Below are positions 40,905 through 50,147 of a DNA stretch of 64,000 nt, piece by piece. This DNA is from Hellea sp039977295. Lineage in GTDB: Bacteria > Pseudomonadota > Alphaproteobacteria > Caulobacterales > Maricaulaceae. Where the stretch lies: NCBI GenBank assembly GCA_039977295.1, contig JBDWDN010000012.1, positions 1,178,001 to 1,242,000 on the forward strand. The letters are read 5' to 3'. The notes below the pieces were generated by a model. That model saw nothing but the letters and a program-made list of their open reading frames with translations. It was not told the origin of the DNA and did no database searches. Positions within the stretch are counted from its first letter, which is position 1. Each line of letters opens with the position of its first letter. The position numbers and the translations under genes are program-made.

Positions 40905-43532
40905 ATGAATCTTGTCATCGTCGAATCGCCGGCTAAAGCTAAAACGATTGAGAAATATCTTGGTAAGGACTATAAAGTTCTTGCCAGTTTCGGTCATATT
41001 CGTGACCTTCCGAGTAAGAATGGCTCGGTTGATCCTGAGAATGATTTTGAGATGACGTGGGCTGTGGATACGCAGTCTAAGAAACGCGTCAAAGATATTG
41101 AGGACGCACTTCAAAAATCTGACAAGCTTATCCTCGCGACCGACCCGGATAGAGAGGGTGAAGCCATTTCATGGCATCTTCTCGACGTTTTAGCGAAAAA
41201 GAAGAAAAACAAACTCCAAGATAAAGAGATTGAGCGCGTCGTCTTCAACGCCATAACAAAAAAGTCCGTAACGGATGCCATCGCCAATCCCCGTCAGCTG
41301 GATATGGAATTGGTTGAAGCTTACCTCGCGCGCCGCGCGCTTGATTATTTGGTAGGCTTTACGCTCTCGCCTGTTTTGTGGCGCAAGCTCCCAGGCGCAC
41401 GTTCAGCTGGACGTGTTCAGTCTGTGGCTCTTCGCCTGATTTGTGAGCGCGAAACCGAAGTTGAGAATTTTCAGAACCAAGAATATTGGTCGCTTGATGC
41501 GGTGATGAAGAATACAAAGGGCGGTGATTTTCCGGCGCGCCTTGTTTCGCTGAATGGTGAAAAGCTGAATAAATTCTCTCTCGCCAATGCTGAGGACGCG
41601 GCGAAAGCCAAGGCGGCTGTTGACGCGGCGGCGCTCTCTGTTGTGTCTGTTCAAGCCAAACCGCTGACGCGTAATCCGCAAGCGCCCTTTATGACATCAA
41701 CATTGCAGCAAGAAGCCTCCCGCAAGCTGGGCTTCTCGGCCACGCAAACCATGCGAACCGCGCAAATGCTTTATGAAGGCGTGGATATTGGCGGGGAAAC
41801 GACCGGCCTCATTACATATATGCGAACTGACGGTATCTCTATGATCGGCGAAGCGATTAGTGATTGCCGCGCGACGATCAGCTCTGAATTTGGCGATGAT
41901 TATCTGCCCGGCCAGCACCGCGTTTACAAAACCAAAGCCAAAAACGCGCAAGAGGCTCACGAAGCCATTCGCCCGACAAGTTTTGGCCGCACGCCAGATA
42001 GCCTTAAGCTCTCTGGCGATATGAAAAAGCTCTATGAGCTGATTTGGAAACGCGCCATGTCCTCGCAAATGGCCTCCGCCAAGCTTGAACGCACGACCAT
42101 TGAGATGGCCGATAATGATAATAAAGTGGGCCTTCGCGCGACGGGCCAAGTCATCCGCTTTGATGGTTTTTTAAAGCTCTATGAAGAGACAAAACCTAAG
42201 ACAGAAGACGAAGAAAATGACAGCAACGCAACGCTTGCGCCTGTTGTGGCAGGCGACAAAGTTGACGCGACCAAAGTCAATACAGAGCAGCATTTCACGC
42301 AGCCTCCGCCGCGCTATTCCGAGGCCAGCCTCGTCAAGCGCATGGAAGAGCTCGGCATTGGCCGTCCGTCAACCTACGCCTCTATTCTGAAAGTATTGCA
42401 AGACCGTGGATATGTTGAGCTTGAAAAGCGCCGCTTTACGCCTGTCGATAAAGGCCGGATGCTGATTGCGTTTCTCGAAAACTTCTTCGGTAAATATGTT
42501 CAGTATAATTACACCGCCGACCTTGAAGAACGCCTTGATAAGGTTTCCGCCGGTGATCTGGAGTGGAAGAAACTTCTCCATGATTTCTGGAACGAGTTTT
42601 CGGCCTCTGTTGACGAAACCAAAGATTTGCGCGTTACCCACGTTCTTGACGCGCTCAATGACGCTCTGCGCCCCCTTGTCTTCCCAGACAAAGAAGACGG
42701 GTCTGACCCGCGCAAATGCACAAGCTGTGATGATGGTCAGCTGAGCTTGAAGCTGGGTAAGTTCGGCGCTTTTGTCGGATGCTCAAACTATCCAGAGTGT
42801 AAGTTCACGCGTCCTTTTGGCGGCGATGACGCAGATGCTCCTGCTGAGGACAAAATCTTGGGCGAGCATCCCGAGACGGGCAAAGAGATTGTCCTCAAGA
42901 CGGGACGTTTCGGCCCCTATGTCGAAATGGAAACTGAGAAAAAACCCAAGCGTACGAGCCTGCCTAAAACATGGCCCTATGATCTTATGGACCTTGAAAA
43001 AGGCCTGATGCTTATCAATCTTCCGCGCAAAATCGGCTCTCATCCCGATGATGGCAATCAGATCATTACGGCATTAGGACGCTTTGGCCCCTATATTAAG
43101 CACAATACGACCTATGTGAGCTTAAAAGACCCAGATGAGATGTTTACAGTGGGCATGAATGATGCGGTCTCTCGCATTGCCGATAAAATTGCCAATCCTG
43201 GGCGTGGGCGCAGCGGCGGGACTGTTGTCAAAGACCTCGGCAAACATCCAGAGGATGAAAAACCCGTTCAAATTATGTCTGGCCGCTACGGTCCCTATGT
43301 GAAGTATGAGAAGGTCAACGCGACGCTTCCCAAAGGCACGGAGCCGACTGAGGTGACGATGGAAATGGCGCTAGAATACATCGCCGCAAAAATCGCAAAG
43401 GGGCCAGCTAAGAAAAAACGCAAAGCCCCCGCTAAAAAGAAAAAGCCTGCAGCCAAGAAAAAGCCTGCAGCCAAGAAAAAACCTGCCGCTAAAAAGAAAC
43501 CTGCTGCAAAAAAGCCCGCAGCTAAGAAATAG
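40905..43532 (+). CDS. topA: DNA topoisomerase I
   Basis: TopA relaxes negatively supercoiled DNA. From the ATG at 40905 (GGAAG 8 bases upstream) the protein is 875 residues. The Toprim domain shows 'NLVIVESPAKAKTIEKYLG' and 'LILATDPDREGEAISWHL'. The catalytic Tyr lies in 'TGLITYMRTDG', and 'GIGRPSTYASIL' follows. A C-terminal zinc-ribbon ('KCTSCDDGQLSLKLGKFGAF', 'CSNYPEC') and topoisomerase C-terminal repeats ('LGRFGPYIKH', 'SGRYGPYVKYE') come next. The last 40 residues are a Lys/Ala/Pro tail with repeated KKKPAA units, a DNA-binding extension common in this class. rnr follows by 15 bp. Confidence 0.96.
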   Translation: MNLVIVESPAKAKTIEKYLGKDYKVLASFGHIRDLPSKNGSVDPENDFEMTWAVDTQSKKRVKDIEDALQKSDKLILATDPDREGEAISWHLLDVLAKKKKNKLQDKEIERVVFNAITKKSVTDAIANPRQLDMELVEAYLARRALDYLVGFTLSPVLWRKLPGARSAGRVQSVALRLICERETEVENFQNQEYWSLDAVMKNTKGGDFPARLVSLNGEKLNKFSLANAEDAAKAKAAVDAAALSVVSVQAKPLTRNPQAPFMTSTLQQEASRKLGFSATQTMRTAQMLYEGVDIGGETTGLITYMRTDGISMIGEAISDCRATISSEFGDDYLPGQHRVYKTKAKNAQEAHEAIRPTSFGRTPDSLKLSGDMKKLYELIWKRAMSSQMASAKLERTTIEMADNDNKVGLRATGQVIRFDGFLKLYEETKPKTEDEENDSNATLAPVVAGDKVDATKVNTEQHFTQPPPRYSEASLVKRMEELGIGRPSTYASILKVLQDRGYVELEKRRFTPVDKGRMLIAFLENFFGKYVQYNYTADLEERLDKVSAGDLEWKKLLHDFWNEFSASVDETKDLRVTHVLDALNDALRPLVFPDKEDGSDPRKCTSCDDGQLSLKLGKFGAFVGCSNYPECKFTRPFGGDDADAPAEDKILGEHPETGKEIVLKTGRFGPYVEMETEKKPKRTSLPKTWPYDLMDLEKGLMLINLPRKIGSHPDDGNQIITALGRFGPYIKHNTTYVSLKDPDEMFTVGMNDAVSRIADKIANPGRGRSGGTVVKDLGKHPEDEKPVQIMSGRYGPYVKYEKVNATLPKGTEPTEVTMEMALEYIAAKIAKGPAKKKRKAPAKKKKPAAKKKPAAKKKPAAKKKPAAKKPAAKK

Positions 43533-43547
43533 GTCTATAGTCACATC

Positions 43548-45761
43548 ATGGAATTGAGTCGCGACAGCATCTTAAAAGCCGTCAGCGGCCAGCCTGATAG
43601 GTATGATAATAAAGCCTTAGCGCGCCATTTAGGCGTGAAGGGTGAAGATCGCCGGGTTTTGCGTCAATTGCTGCGCGAGATGGTCGAAGACGGGGCTCTT
43701 AAGAAATCCAAGAATAAAACATTCCGAGAGGCTGATGACCTACCCGGCGTTATGGTGATCAGAGTTACGGGGCTGGATGAGCACGGCGATATGGTCGGTG
43801 AGCCTGAGATTTGGAAACAAGACGGCCCTGCCCCGAAAGTGGTTGTCCGCGAAGGTCCTGTCTCCAAGAAGGCCAGAGGCCACGCTGCTGCAACGGTAGG
43901 CGTTGGATCTCGTGCTTTGTGCCGCATCTCTAAAAAGAACGGGATGGTTATCGCGCAGGTTATGAAACGCCTCGGCGCAGGCCCCACGAAAAGCCTTGGT
44001 ATTTTGCATCAAGGCGGGCGCGGCTGGCGCATTCAGCCGGTCGATAAAAAAACGCGCCATGAATACAAAGCCGTTAAAGTGCCTGAAAGTTCAAAGGATA
44101 ATGATCTCGTTTGGTTTCAATCCACCCGCCGCAACCAAGGCGATTTGCGCCTGGCTGAGATTGTTGAAACGATTGGCTCTGCCGATGGCGGCAAAGCTGC
44201 CTCGCTCATCTCGCTTTACCAGCATGAGATACCGCTCGGCTTTCCTGATGAAGTCATTGCGGACGCCAAAGCGCTTAAACTGCCTAAACTCTCTAAGTAC
44301 CGCGAAGACTTACGCCATCTTCCGCTCGTCACGATTGACCCGGTGGATGCCAAAGACTTTGATGATGCAATCACCGCCGCGCCGACTAAGAATGGCGGCT
44401 GGGACGTCTGGGTGGCTATTGCGGATGTCGCCGCTTTTGTAACACCCGACAGTCCGCTTGACCGTACGGCCCGTGATAAAGGCAATTCTGTTTACCTGCC
44501 TGACCGCGTTGAACCGATGCTCCCCCATGAGCTCTCATCCGACCTTTGTTCGCTGCGTCCAAATGAGGACCGCGCCTGTATGGCGGTCAATATGTTCTTT
44601 GATAAGGACGGCGTGAAACGCTCTCACAAATTTCACCGCGGCATCATGCGCTCCAAAGCAAGGCTTACATATGCTCAGGCGCAAGAAGCTTTCACTGGCA
44701 ATCCCGGCAAGGCAGCCGAGCCTGTTGTCGATATTCTAAAGGATGTTTTCAGCGCCTATAAAGCGCTGCGTAAAGCCCGTAATGAACGCGCGCCTCTGGC
44801 TATCGAACTGCCCGAACGGCGTGTTCACGTGAATGATAAAGGCGAAGTCACAGAGATCACAATACGCGACCGCTTTGACGCGCATAAGCTTGTCGAAGAA
44901 TTTATGGTCCAAGCCAATGTGGCCGCAGCAGAGGCTTTGGGAGCGAAAGGGGTCACGACTATTGTCCGCGTTCATGAACCGCCATCCCGTGATAAATTGC
45001 AGGGTCTGTCAGATTTTCTTCCCGCATTGGGCTTAAAATTTTCCTTAGGCGAAGGGGTCAGCACGCGCCGCCTTAATAGGCTTTTAAAACAAGCCGAAGA
45101 AAAAGGCCTGTCTGAAACGGTTGGCATGTCCGTCCTGCGCAGCCAGAGCCAAGCGATTTACGACCCTGATCCCAAAGGGCACTTCGGCCTAAACCTGACC
45201 CATTACGCACATTTTACCTCGCCCATACGGCGTTACGCAGACCTCATTGTCCACCGCGCTTTGATAGAGACTTTTCAATTGGGCGAAGACGGCACAACCC
45301 CGTCAGAAGCCTCGCGACTGAAAGAGATAAGCGAGCATATTTCAGGAACAGAGCGCCGCGCCATGAAGGCAGAACGCGATTCCAAAGACCGTTATATTGC
45401 GGCTTTCCTTGAAAAACGTGTTGGGGCGGTTTTTGACGCGCGCATCACAGGCGTGACGAATTTTGGTCTCTTTATCACATTGGACGAAACAGGCGCGGAC
45501 GGCCTTATTCCCTCGCGTAGTTTGGGACGCGAATATTACGTTTTTGATGAGAAACGCAAAGCCTTGATTGGATCAGATAGTGGCGGAACATTCCGCTTTG
45601 GGCGGCAAATCAAGGTCAAACTTGTCGAGGCAACGCCCGTAACAGGCGGCCTTATCTTTGATATCCTGTCCAAGCCTGAACCCGGTAAGAAGCCGCCTCG
45701 CAATGCCCATCGCGGCGGCTCAAGCCGTCCAGCTGGCCGGCGCGGGAAACGCCGCAGGTGA
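43548..45761 (+). CDS. rnr: Ribonuclease R
   Basis: RNase R is a 3'-5' hydrolytic exoribonuclease that degrades structured RNA. The 737-residue protein has an N-terminal winged-helix-like part (about 1-70), cold-shock domains (about 70-240), the RNB catalytic domain with 'TIDPVDAKDFDDAI' (catalytic Asp set) and 'HYAHFTSPIRRYADLIVHR', and a C-terminal S1 domain (about 620-710). A basic tail 'RPAGRRGKRRR' ends it. It is co-oriented with topA and overlaps the Nudix gene by four bases (GTGA). Confidence 0.95.
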   Translation: MELSRDSILKAVSGQPDRYDNKALARHLGVKGEDRRVLRQLLREMVEDGALKKSKNKTFREADDLPGVMVIRVTGLDEHGDMVGEPEIWKQDGPAPKVVVREGPVSKKARGHAAATVGVGSRALCRISKKNGMVIAQVMKRLGAGPTKSLGILHQGGRGWRIQPVDKKTRHEYKAVKVPESSKDNDLVWFQSTRRNQGDLRLAEIVETIGSADGGKAASLISLYQHEIPLGFPDEVIADAKALKLPKLSKYREDLRHLPLVTIDPVDAKDFDDAITAAPTKNGGWDVWVAIADVAAFVTPDSPLDRTARDKGNSVYLPDRVEPMLPHELSSDLCSLRPNEDRACMAVNMFFDKDGVKRSHKFHRGIMRSKARLTYAQAQEAFTGNPGKAAEPVVDILKDVFSAYKALRKARNERAPLAIELPERRVHVNDKGEVTEITIRDRFDAHKLVEEFMVQANVAAAEALGAKGVTTIVRVHEPPSRDKLQGLSDFLPALGLKFSLGEGVSTRRLNRLLKQAEEKGLSETVGMSVLRSQSQAIYDPDPKGHFGLNLTHYAHFTSPIRRYADLIVHRALIETFQLGEDGTTPSEASRLKEISEHISGTERRAMKAERDSKDRYIAAFLEKRVGAVFDARITGVTNFGLFITLDETGADGLIPSRSLGREYYVFDEKRKALIGSDSGGTFRFGRQIKVKLVEATPVTGGLIFDILSKPEPGKKPPRNAHRGGSSRPAGRRGKRRR

Positions 45762-46504
45762 AAAACCTCTCTCCTAAATCTTTAGGCGAAATCCGCATGA
45801 CGGATGCTGAACGTGATAAGCGCAAAGAGCTTGTGCGCGCGCCGCGTCCGCGAATCGCCTCTACAATTGTTTTGACCCATGGCCCCAAAGACAATCCGCG
45901 CATCTTAATGGGGCAGCGCTCAGCCAGGCATGATTTTATGCCCAGCGTCTATGTTTTCCCTGGCGGGCGCGTTGATCGCGGTGACAGCTATGTCGATTAT
46001 GCGGGCGATTTATCCCCGCGCACAGAGACCATTATGGAAGCCGCGTTCTCGCCGCGTAAAGCACGCGCTGTGGTCTTGGCATCTGTGCGAGAGACTTATG
46101 AGGAAACGTCTCTCCTATTGGGGAAGCAGGCCCAATCAACCCGCAATCACCGCGATCAGTCTTGGGATGCCTTCCGGCAAGCCGGCCTAAAGCCTGATTT
46201 AAGCGGTATAGAGGTGTTTGGGCGCGCCGTAACGCCCCCTCACCGCCATAAACGCTTTGATGCCTGGTTTTTTATCAAACATCTTGAGACGCCTGTAATA
46301 CCCGAAATTGCAGATAGCGCGGAGCTGTTGAATGTAGGATGGTTCACATTTGATGAGATTTGGGAATTGGAATTACAGCGCGCGACGCAAATGATGCTCA
46401 AGGTTCTGCAGCAATATTTGGCCTATGACCGCCCTCCTGCTCACATCTTTTACTCACACGCAAAGCACGGTAAGTTTCGAACAGATACGTTCCCGCAGCA
46501 GTGA
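45758..46504 (+). CDS. Nudix hydrolase (NUDT19-like)
   Basis: The 248-residue protein has a split Nudix motif: 'VYVFPGGRVDRGD' and, about 50 residues later, 'ASVRETYEETSLLLG', an insertion seen in the NUDT19/RNR-linked subfamily. The C-terminal half carries 'AVTPPHRHKRFDAWFFI'. Substrate unknown; a CoA ester or nucleotide diphosphate is likely by family. A GTG start overlapping the rnr stop gives 248 residues; an ATG at 45797 would give 235. Confidence 0.85.
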   Translation: MKNLSPKSLGEIRMTDAERDKRKELVRAPRPRIASTIVLTHGPKDNPRILMGQRSARHDFMPSVYVFPGGRVDRGDSYVDYAGDLSPRTETIMEAAFSPRKARAVVLASVRETYEETSLLLGKQAQSTRNHRDQSWDAFRQAGLKPDLSGIEVFGRAVTPPHRHKRFDAWFFIKHLETPVIPEIADSAELLNVGWFTFDEIWELELQRATQMMLKVLQQYLAYDRPPAHIFYSHAKHGKFRTDTFPQQ

Positions 46505-46549
46505 CGTGCTCGGCCCTGCGTTTCTCACCTGATTTCATCAATGACCTAG

Positions 46550-46578
46550 TTGACACGGCCCATTATCTGCCCTAATTC
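46550..46578 (+). promoter_or_regulatory. rpmG promoter
   Basis: TTGACA (46550-46555) and TAATTC (46573-46578) are separated by exactly 17 bases, giving a predicted transcription start near 46585 and a leader of about 28 bases before the rpmG ATG. A good housekeeping sigma-type promoter. Confidence 0.7.
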
Positions 46579-46612
46579 GCGCGCTTAGAATTGAAGAAGA
46601 GGGCCCCGAGCC

Positions 46613-46780
46613 ATGGCGAAGCCAACCACAATTAAAATCCGCCTGAATAGTACAGCCGGTACAGGTTATTTTTACGTAACCAAAAAGAACTCTCGCACCA
46701 TGACTGAAAAAATGGTCAAGAAAAAATACGATCCCGTCGTTCGCAAGCACGTCGATTTCAAAGAAGGTAAGATTAAGTAG
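46613..46780 (+). CDS. rpmG: 50S ribosomal protein L33
   Basis: A 55-codon gene. The product begins MAKPTTIKIRLNSTAGTGYF and continues YVTKKNSRTMTEKM...KKYDPVVRKHVDFKEGKIK, the alphaproteobacterial L33 without the zinc-binding cysteines (C- form). AAGAGGG lies about 10 bases before the ATG. It has its own promoter and a terminator shared with pleD. Confidence 0.97.
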   Translation: MAKPTTIKIRLNSTAGTGYFYVTKKNSRTMTEKMVKKKYDPVVRKHVDFKEGKIK

Positions 46781-46800
46781 TCTTCCGACATAATTTTAGA

Positions 46801-46829
46801 AAAGCCGTCTTTTTTTGACGGCTTTTTTT
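46801..46829. terminator. Bidirectional terminator between rpmG and pleD
   Basis: AAAGCCGTC pairs with GACGGCTTT across a T-rich loop. A T-run follows on the plus strand and, because of the flanking A-run, also on the minus strand. It ends convergent rpmG and pleD transcripts. Confidence 0.85.
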
Positions 46830-46834
46830 ATGCC

Positions 46835-48202
46835 TTAAGCGGCCTTTTTCTCAATTGCAGCGGCTGACATCACCTTGTTCCGCCCTGCTTGCTTAGCTTT
46901 GTAAAGGGCGTCATCAGCGCGCTTAAAGACATCCCGTAATTGCTCGCCTTTTCTAACCTGCGCAACGCCTGCACTTGTTGTGATTTGTAGCGCCTGTCCG
47001 TCGACATAAATGGGTGTACCCGCAATAAGGCTACGAACGCGATCAGCTGCGAGCAAAGCCGCGCCCTCGCCTGTATTAGGCATCGCAATCATAAATTCCT
47101 CGCCCCCATAACGGCTGACAACGTCAACGGCGCGCATATTTGTGACCAAACGCGCGGCGACTTCTTTTAAAATTTGATCGCCCATATCATGGCCTAATAT
47201 ATCATTGACGCGTTTAAAGTGATCAATGTCGAACACCATGATAGAGAAATCTTCTCCTTTATTTTCAAGCGCCCCGAAAAAGGGATCAATTGCGCGGTCA
47301 AAATAGCGGCGATTGCCGAGGCCCGTCAGCGGATCAGACACGACCATTTCAAGGTTCTCGTTAAAATTCTCACGCAGACTATCGGCGTAAAATTTACGGC
47401 GCAGAAGTGTAGAAACCCGCGCTCGCATCTCTTGTAGCTCAATGGGGCGCATCAAGGTGTCGTTGATTCCAATATCATAAGCCCGGATAAGACGTTGTTC
47501 ATCCTCTGGATCGCCGACAATTAAGATAGGTGTTTCGCGGCTAGCCTCGCTAAACCGCAGGCTTGCACAGACCCGAAGGCCGTCAAAGCCGTCAGAAACG
47601 AGACTGACAATAATGAGATCCATGCCCGTCTTCGCGCGGCGTAGGGCCTTAACAGGGTCAGACTCTGTAATGACCTTATGTGTCTCAAGTAACGGGGTCG
47701 CTATCTTCTCCGCACGAAGCTTATTGTCCTCGATCAGAAGAATATTGCCTGAGCGTTGATCTATGCGCTCTAGCAGCGGACGCGAATTAGACCGCGTATG
47801 GCCCGTATGGCTTAGCAATTGATCTGTTACCATCTTGAGGCGCAGCAAAGAGCGCACCCGCGCCATCAAATTAAAATCATCGATAGGTTTGGTTATAAAA
47901 TCATCGGCCCCCGCCTCAAGACCGCGGATCCTGTCTTTGGTCTCTTCCAATGCTGTCACCATGATGACTGGGATATGCCACGTTTCAGGGTTTTGTTTAA
48001 GCTTCTCGCAGGCCTCAAACCCGTTCATGCCAGGCATCATGGCATCCATAAGAATAAGATCGAGCTTTTCAGTGGCCGCGATTTCCAGCGCCTTATAACC
48101 GCTCTTAGCGGTCAGAACATCGTAATATTCAGCTTGAAGCTTAACCTCTAATAGATGGAGATTGGGCGCAAGATCATCAACGACTAGTATACGAGCGGAC
48201 AT
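46835..48202 (-). CDS. pleD: PleD-type diguanylate cyclase response regulator
   Basis: The 455-residue protein has two receiver domains and a GGDEF domain. REC1 carries the acceptor Asp in 'DLILMDAMMPGMNGF'. REC2 (about 153-270) lacks a canonical acceptor at the matching place ('DLIIVSLVSDGFD'). The GGDEF domain has the active 'SRYGGEEFMIAM' and an inhibitory site RxxD just before it ('MRAVDVVSRYGG'), so it should make cyclic di-GMP under product inhibition. In Caulobacter, PleD drives the swarmer-to-stalked transition. It lies 18 bp downstream of divK as in that organism. Confidence 0.96.
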   Translation of the reverse strand: MSARILVVDDLAPNLHLLEVKLQAEYYDVLTAKSGYKALEIAATEKLDLILMDAMMPGMNGFEACEKLKQNPETWHIPVIMVTALEETKDRIRGLEAGADDFITKPIDDFNLMARVRSLLRLKMVTDQLLSHTGHTRSNSRPLLERIDQRSGNILLIEDNKLRAEKIATPLLETHKVITESDPVKALRRAKTGMDLIIVSLVSDGFDGLRVCASLRFSEASRETPILIVGDPEDEQRLIRAYDIGINDTLMRPIELQEMRARVSTLLRRKFYADSLRENFNENLEMVVSDPLTGLGNRRYFDRAIDPFFGALENKGEDFSIMVFDIDHFKRVNDILGHDMGDQILKEVAARLVTNMRAVDVVSRYGGEEFMIAMPNTGEGAALLAADRVRSLIAGTPIYVDGQALQITTSAGVAQVRKGEQLRDVFKRADDALYKAKQAGRNKVMSAAAIEKKAA

Positions 48203-48220
48203 AGGCTTTGCCTTTCCGTT

Positions 48221-48592
48221 TTACGCAGCTTCGACGAACTTACGAACCGTTTCAAGAAATGAGGTCACTGTGATTGGCTTAGCTATATAGGCCTCACACC
48301 CTCCATCGCGAATACGTTTCTCATCGCCCTTCATGGCAAAAGCCGTCACGGCAACAACTGGAATATCGGCCAAGTCTTTGTCATCTTTAATCCATTTGGT
48401 GACTTCCAGCCCTGAGACTTCCGGCAATTGAATATCCATAAGAATCAAATCGGGGTGAAACTTACGCGCAATACCAATTGCTTTCAGCCCTTCGCGGGTC
48501 TGGCGTGTCTCATATCCATGAGCTTCGAGAAGGTCAGCGAACAACTTCATGTTCAGCTCGTTATCTTCAACAATAAGGACTTTTTTCGGCAT
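48221..48592 (-). CDS. divK: Single-domain response regulator DivK
   Basis: DivK is the essential cell-cycle response regulator controlling CtrA activity through CckA. The product starts MPKKVLIVEDNELNMKLF at 48592 (123 residues), with the acceptor Asp in 'DLILMDIQLPEVSGLEV' and 'VTAFAMKGDEKRIRDGGCEA' near the C-terminus, nearly matching Caulobacter DivK as I recall it. An ATG at 48604 would add only four residues. It is divergent from dinB, with pleD downstream. Confidence 0.96.
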   Translation of the reverse strand: MPKKVLIVEDNELNMKLFADLLEAHGYETRQTREGLKAIGIARKFHPDLILMDIQLPEVSGLEVTKWIKDDKDLADIPVVAVTAFAMKGDEKRIRDGGCEAYIAKPITVTSFLETVRKFVEAA

Positions 48593-48701
48593 GATTTGTA
48601 ACATATTCCAGATTCACCATTTTGCAGGTCGTTGCCTGCGATTGTATATTTTCAACACTGTCTCTATGACACCATATCCTTAACTTTCAGTTTGCCTGCC
48701 C

Positions 48702-48716
48702 TTAGGGTTGAGTTAA
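48702..48716. promoter_or_regulatory. CtrA-like site upstream of divK
   Basis: TTAG-N7-TTAA reads TTAACTCAACCCTAA on the divK strand, 7 of 8 bases of the TTAA-N7-TTAA consensus. It is 110-124 bp upstream of the divK ATG. CtrA controls divK in Caulobacter, so the placement is sensible, but the match is imperfect and the region AT-rich. Confidence 0.4.
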
Positions 48717-48749
48717 CCATAAAGAAGACTTCACAAACCGCCAGAAACA

Positions 48750-48764
48750 GAACATATATAGAAC
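48750..48764 (+). promoter_or_regulatory. LexA (SOS) box upstream of dinB
   Basis: GAAC-ATATATA-GAAC is a perfect alphaproteobacterial LexA direct repeat (GTTC-N7-GTTC on the other strand). It overlaps a TATATA -10-like element and ends 53 bases before the dinB ATG. Confidence 0.8.
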
Positions 48765-48817
48765 ACAATTAAAGAGTAGTGAGTCAAGAAGTGACGTGTC
48801 CGTCTGAACCTTTCAAC

Positions 48818-50140
48818 ATGGCTAAACTATGTCGTGACTGCGCCGGGTCGGTGCAAGGGGATAGCTGCATGTCCTGCGGCTCAACAAAAACCCTTAAGCA
48901 CCCTGAACTTGACTCTCTCTCTATTGCGCATATTGATTGCGACGCTTTTTTCTGTTCTGTGGAGAAGCGAGACAACCCAGAAATACGCGACAAGCCCGTT
49001 ATTGTCGGCGGCGGCCATAGAGGGGTCGTATCTGCCGCCTGCTACCACGCACGCATTTACGGCGTGCATTCGGCCATGCCGATGTTTAAGGCGCTCAAAC
49101 TCTGTCCTGAGGCAGTGGTGGTACGCGGTAATATGGATAAATATGCACGAGACGGCGCGATCATTCGCGAGATGATGCGCGATATGACCCCCGCCGTAGA
49201 GCCGCTCTCTATCGACGAAGCCTTTCTGGATCTTTCAGGCACCGAGCGTATCCATGGCCGCAAACCAAGCCAAAGCCTGATCATCTTACAAAACAAAATC
49301 CTCACCGAAGTCGGCGTGACGGTCTCTGTTGGGCTGTCTTATAATAAGTTCCTTGCAAAAACCGCTTCGGATTTAGACAAGCCTAATGGCTTCGCTGTTT
49401 TGGGCCGCGCTGACGCTCTGGACTTCCTTGCTGATAAACCTGTTGAGTTCATCTATGGCGTAGGTCCTGCCTTTGCAAAATCTCTTGCCAAGGAAGGCCT
49501 AAATAAAATCTCTGATGTGAGGCGCTGGCCCGATAAAAAAATGGCGCAGCGTTTTGGCGATATGGGGCTGCACCTTGCCCGCCTCGCCCGCGCCGAAGAT
49601 AACCGCCCTGTTAAGCGCGCGACTAAACGTAAGTCAGTCTCAGCAGAGACGACATTTAATGACGACATTTCCGATATTGAGGCCCTGAAAGACAAACTCT
49701 GGCAAGTTTGCTTGAAAACTGCTGACCGCAGCAAAGCCAAAAACCTTGCCGGGACGGTTGTCACCTTGAAACTGAAAACAAGCACTTTTGAATCCATTAC
49801 GCGCCGCCGCACCCTGCCCCAGCCTGTGCAGCTTGCCGATGTTATTTTTCGCACCTGTGTTCCAATGCTAGAGAAAGAGGTTTCTAAATTTTCAGGAGGC
49901 CGAAAATTTCGTCTCATTGGGGCGGGCATATCGGGCCTCACAGCGCCCGTGGGTGATAGCGGAGACTTGCTGGACCCTTCCGCGGCGAAACGCGGAATCG
50001 CCGAACGCGCCACAGATAAGGCGCGAGAGAAATTCGGTAAGAACGCCGTTATGACAGGGCGCGGCTTTAAGTCCTCCAAGGCCCGAAAGAGTCAGGCTTA
50101 TTCACTGCCCGAAAAAATTGACCCAGATTCTGTTGACTAA
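48818..50140 (+). CDS. dinB: DNA polymerase IV
   Basis: A Y-family translesion polymerase. From the ATG at 48818 the product is 440 residues, starting with a small Cys motif (MAKLCRDC, then CMSC) that forms a zinc ribbon found in alphaproteobacterial DinB. The palm follows: 'IAHIDCDAFFCSVEKRDNPE' (first catalytic Asp) and 'LSIDEAFLDLSGTERIHG' (catalytic Asp-Glu). Helix-hairpin-helix and little-finger domains complete it. A GTG at 48779 would add 13 residues with no family support and would sit right behind the LexA box. Damage-inducible by the perfect LexA box. Confidence 0.95.
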   Translation: MAKLCRDCAGSVQGDSCMSCGSTKTLKHPELDSLSIAHIDCDAFFCSVEKRDNPEIRDKPVIVGGGHRGVVSAACYHARIYGVHSAMPMFKALKLCPEAVVVRGNMDKYARDGAIIREMMRDMTPAVEPLSIDEAFLDLSGTERIHGRKPSQSLIILQNKILTEVGVTVSVGLSYNKFLAKTASDLDKPNGFAVLGRADALDFLADKPVEFIYGVGPAFAKSLAKEGLNKISDVRRWPDKKMAQRFGDMGLHLARLARAEDNRPVKRATKRKSVSAETTFNDDISDIEALKDKLWQVCLKTADRSKAKNLAGTVVTLKLKTSTFESITRRRTLPQPVQLADVIFRTCVPMLEKEVSKFSGGRKFRLIGAGISGLTAPVGDSGDLLDPSAAKRGIAERATDKAREKFGKNAVMTGRGFKSSKARKSQAYSLPEKIDPDSVD

Positions 50141-50147
50141 ACTTCGC

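Noticed and set aside
43420..43529. Frameshift or assembly error at the topA 3' end
   Set aside because: The KKKPAA repeats are in frame and a Lys/Ala/Pro tail is common in alphaproteobacterial TopA.
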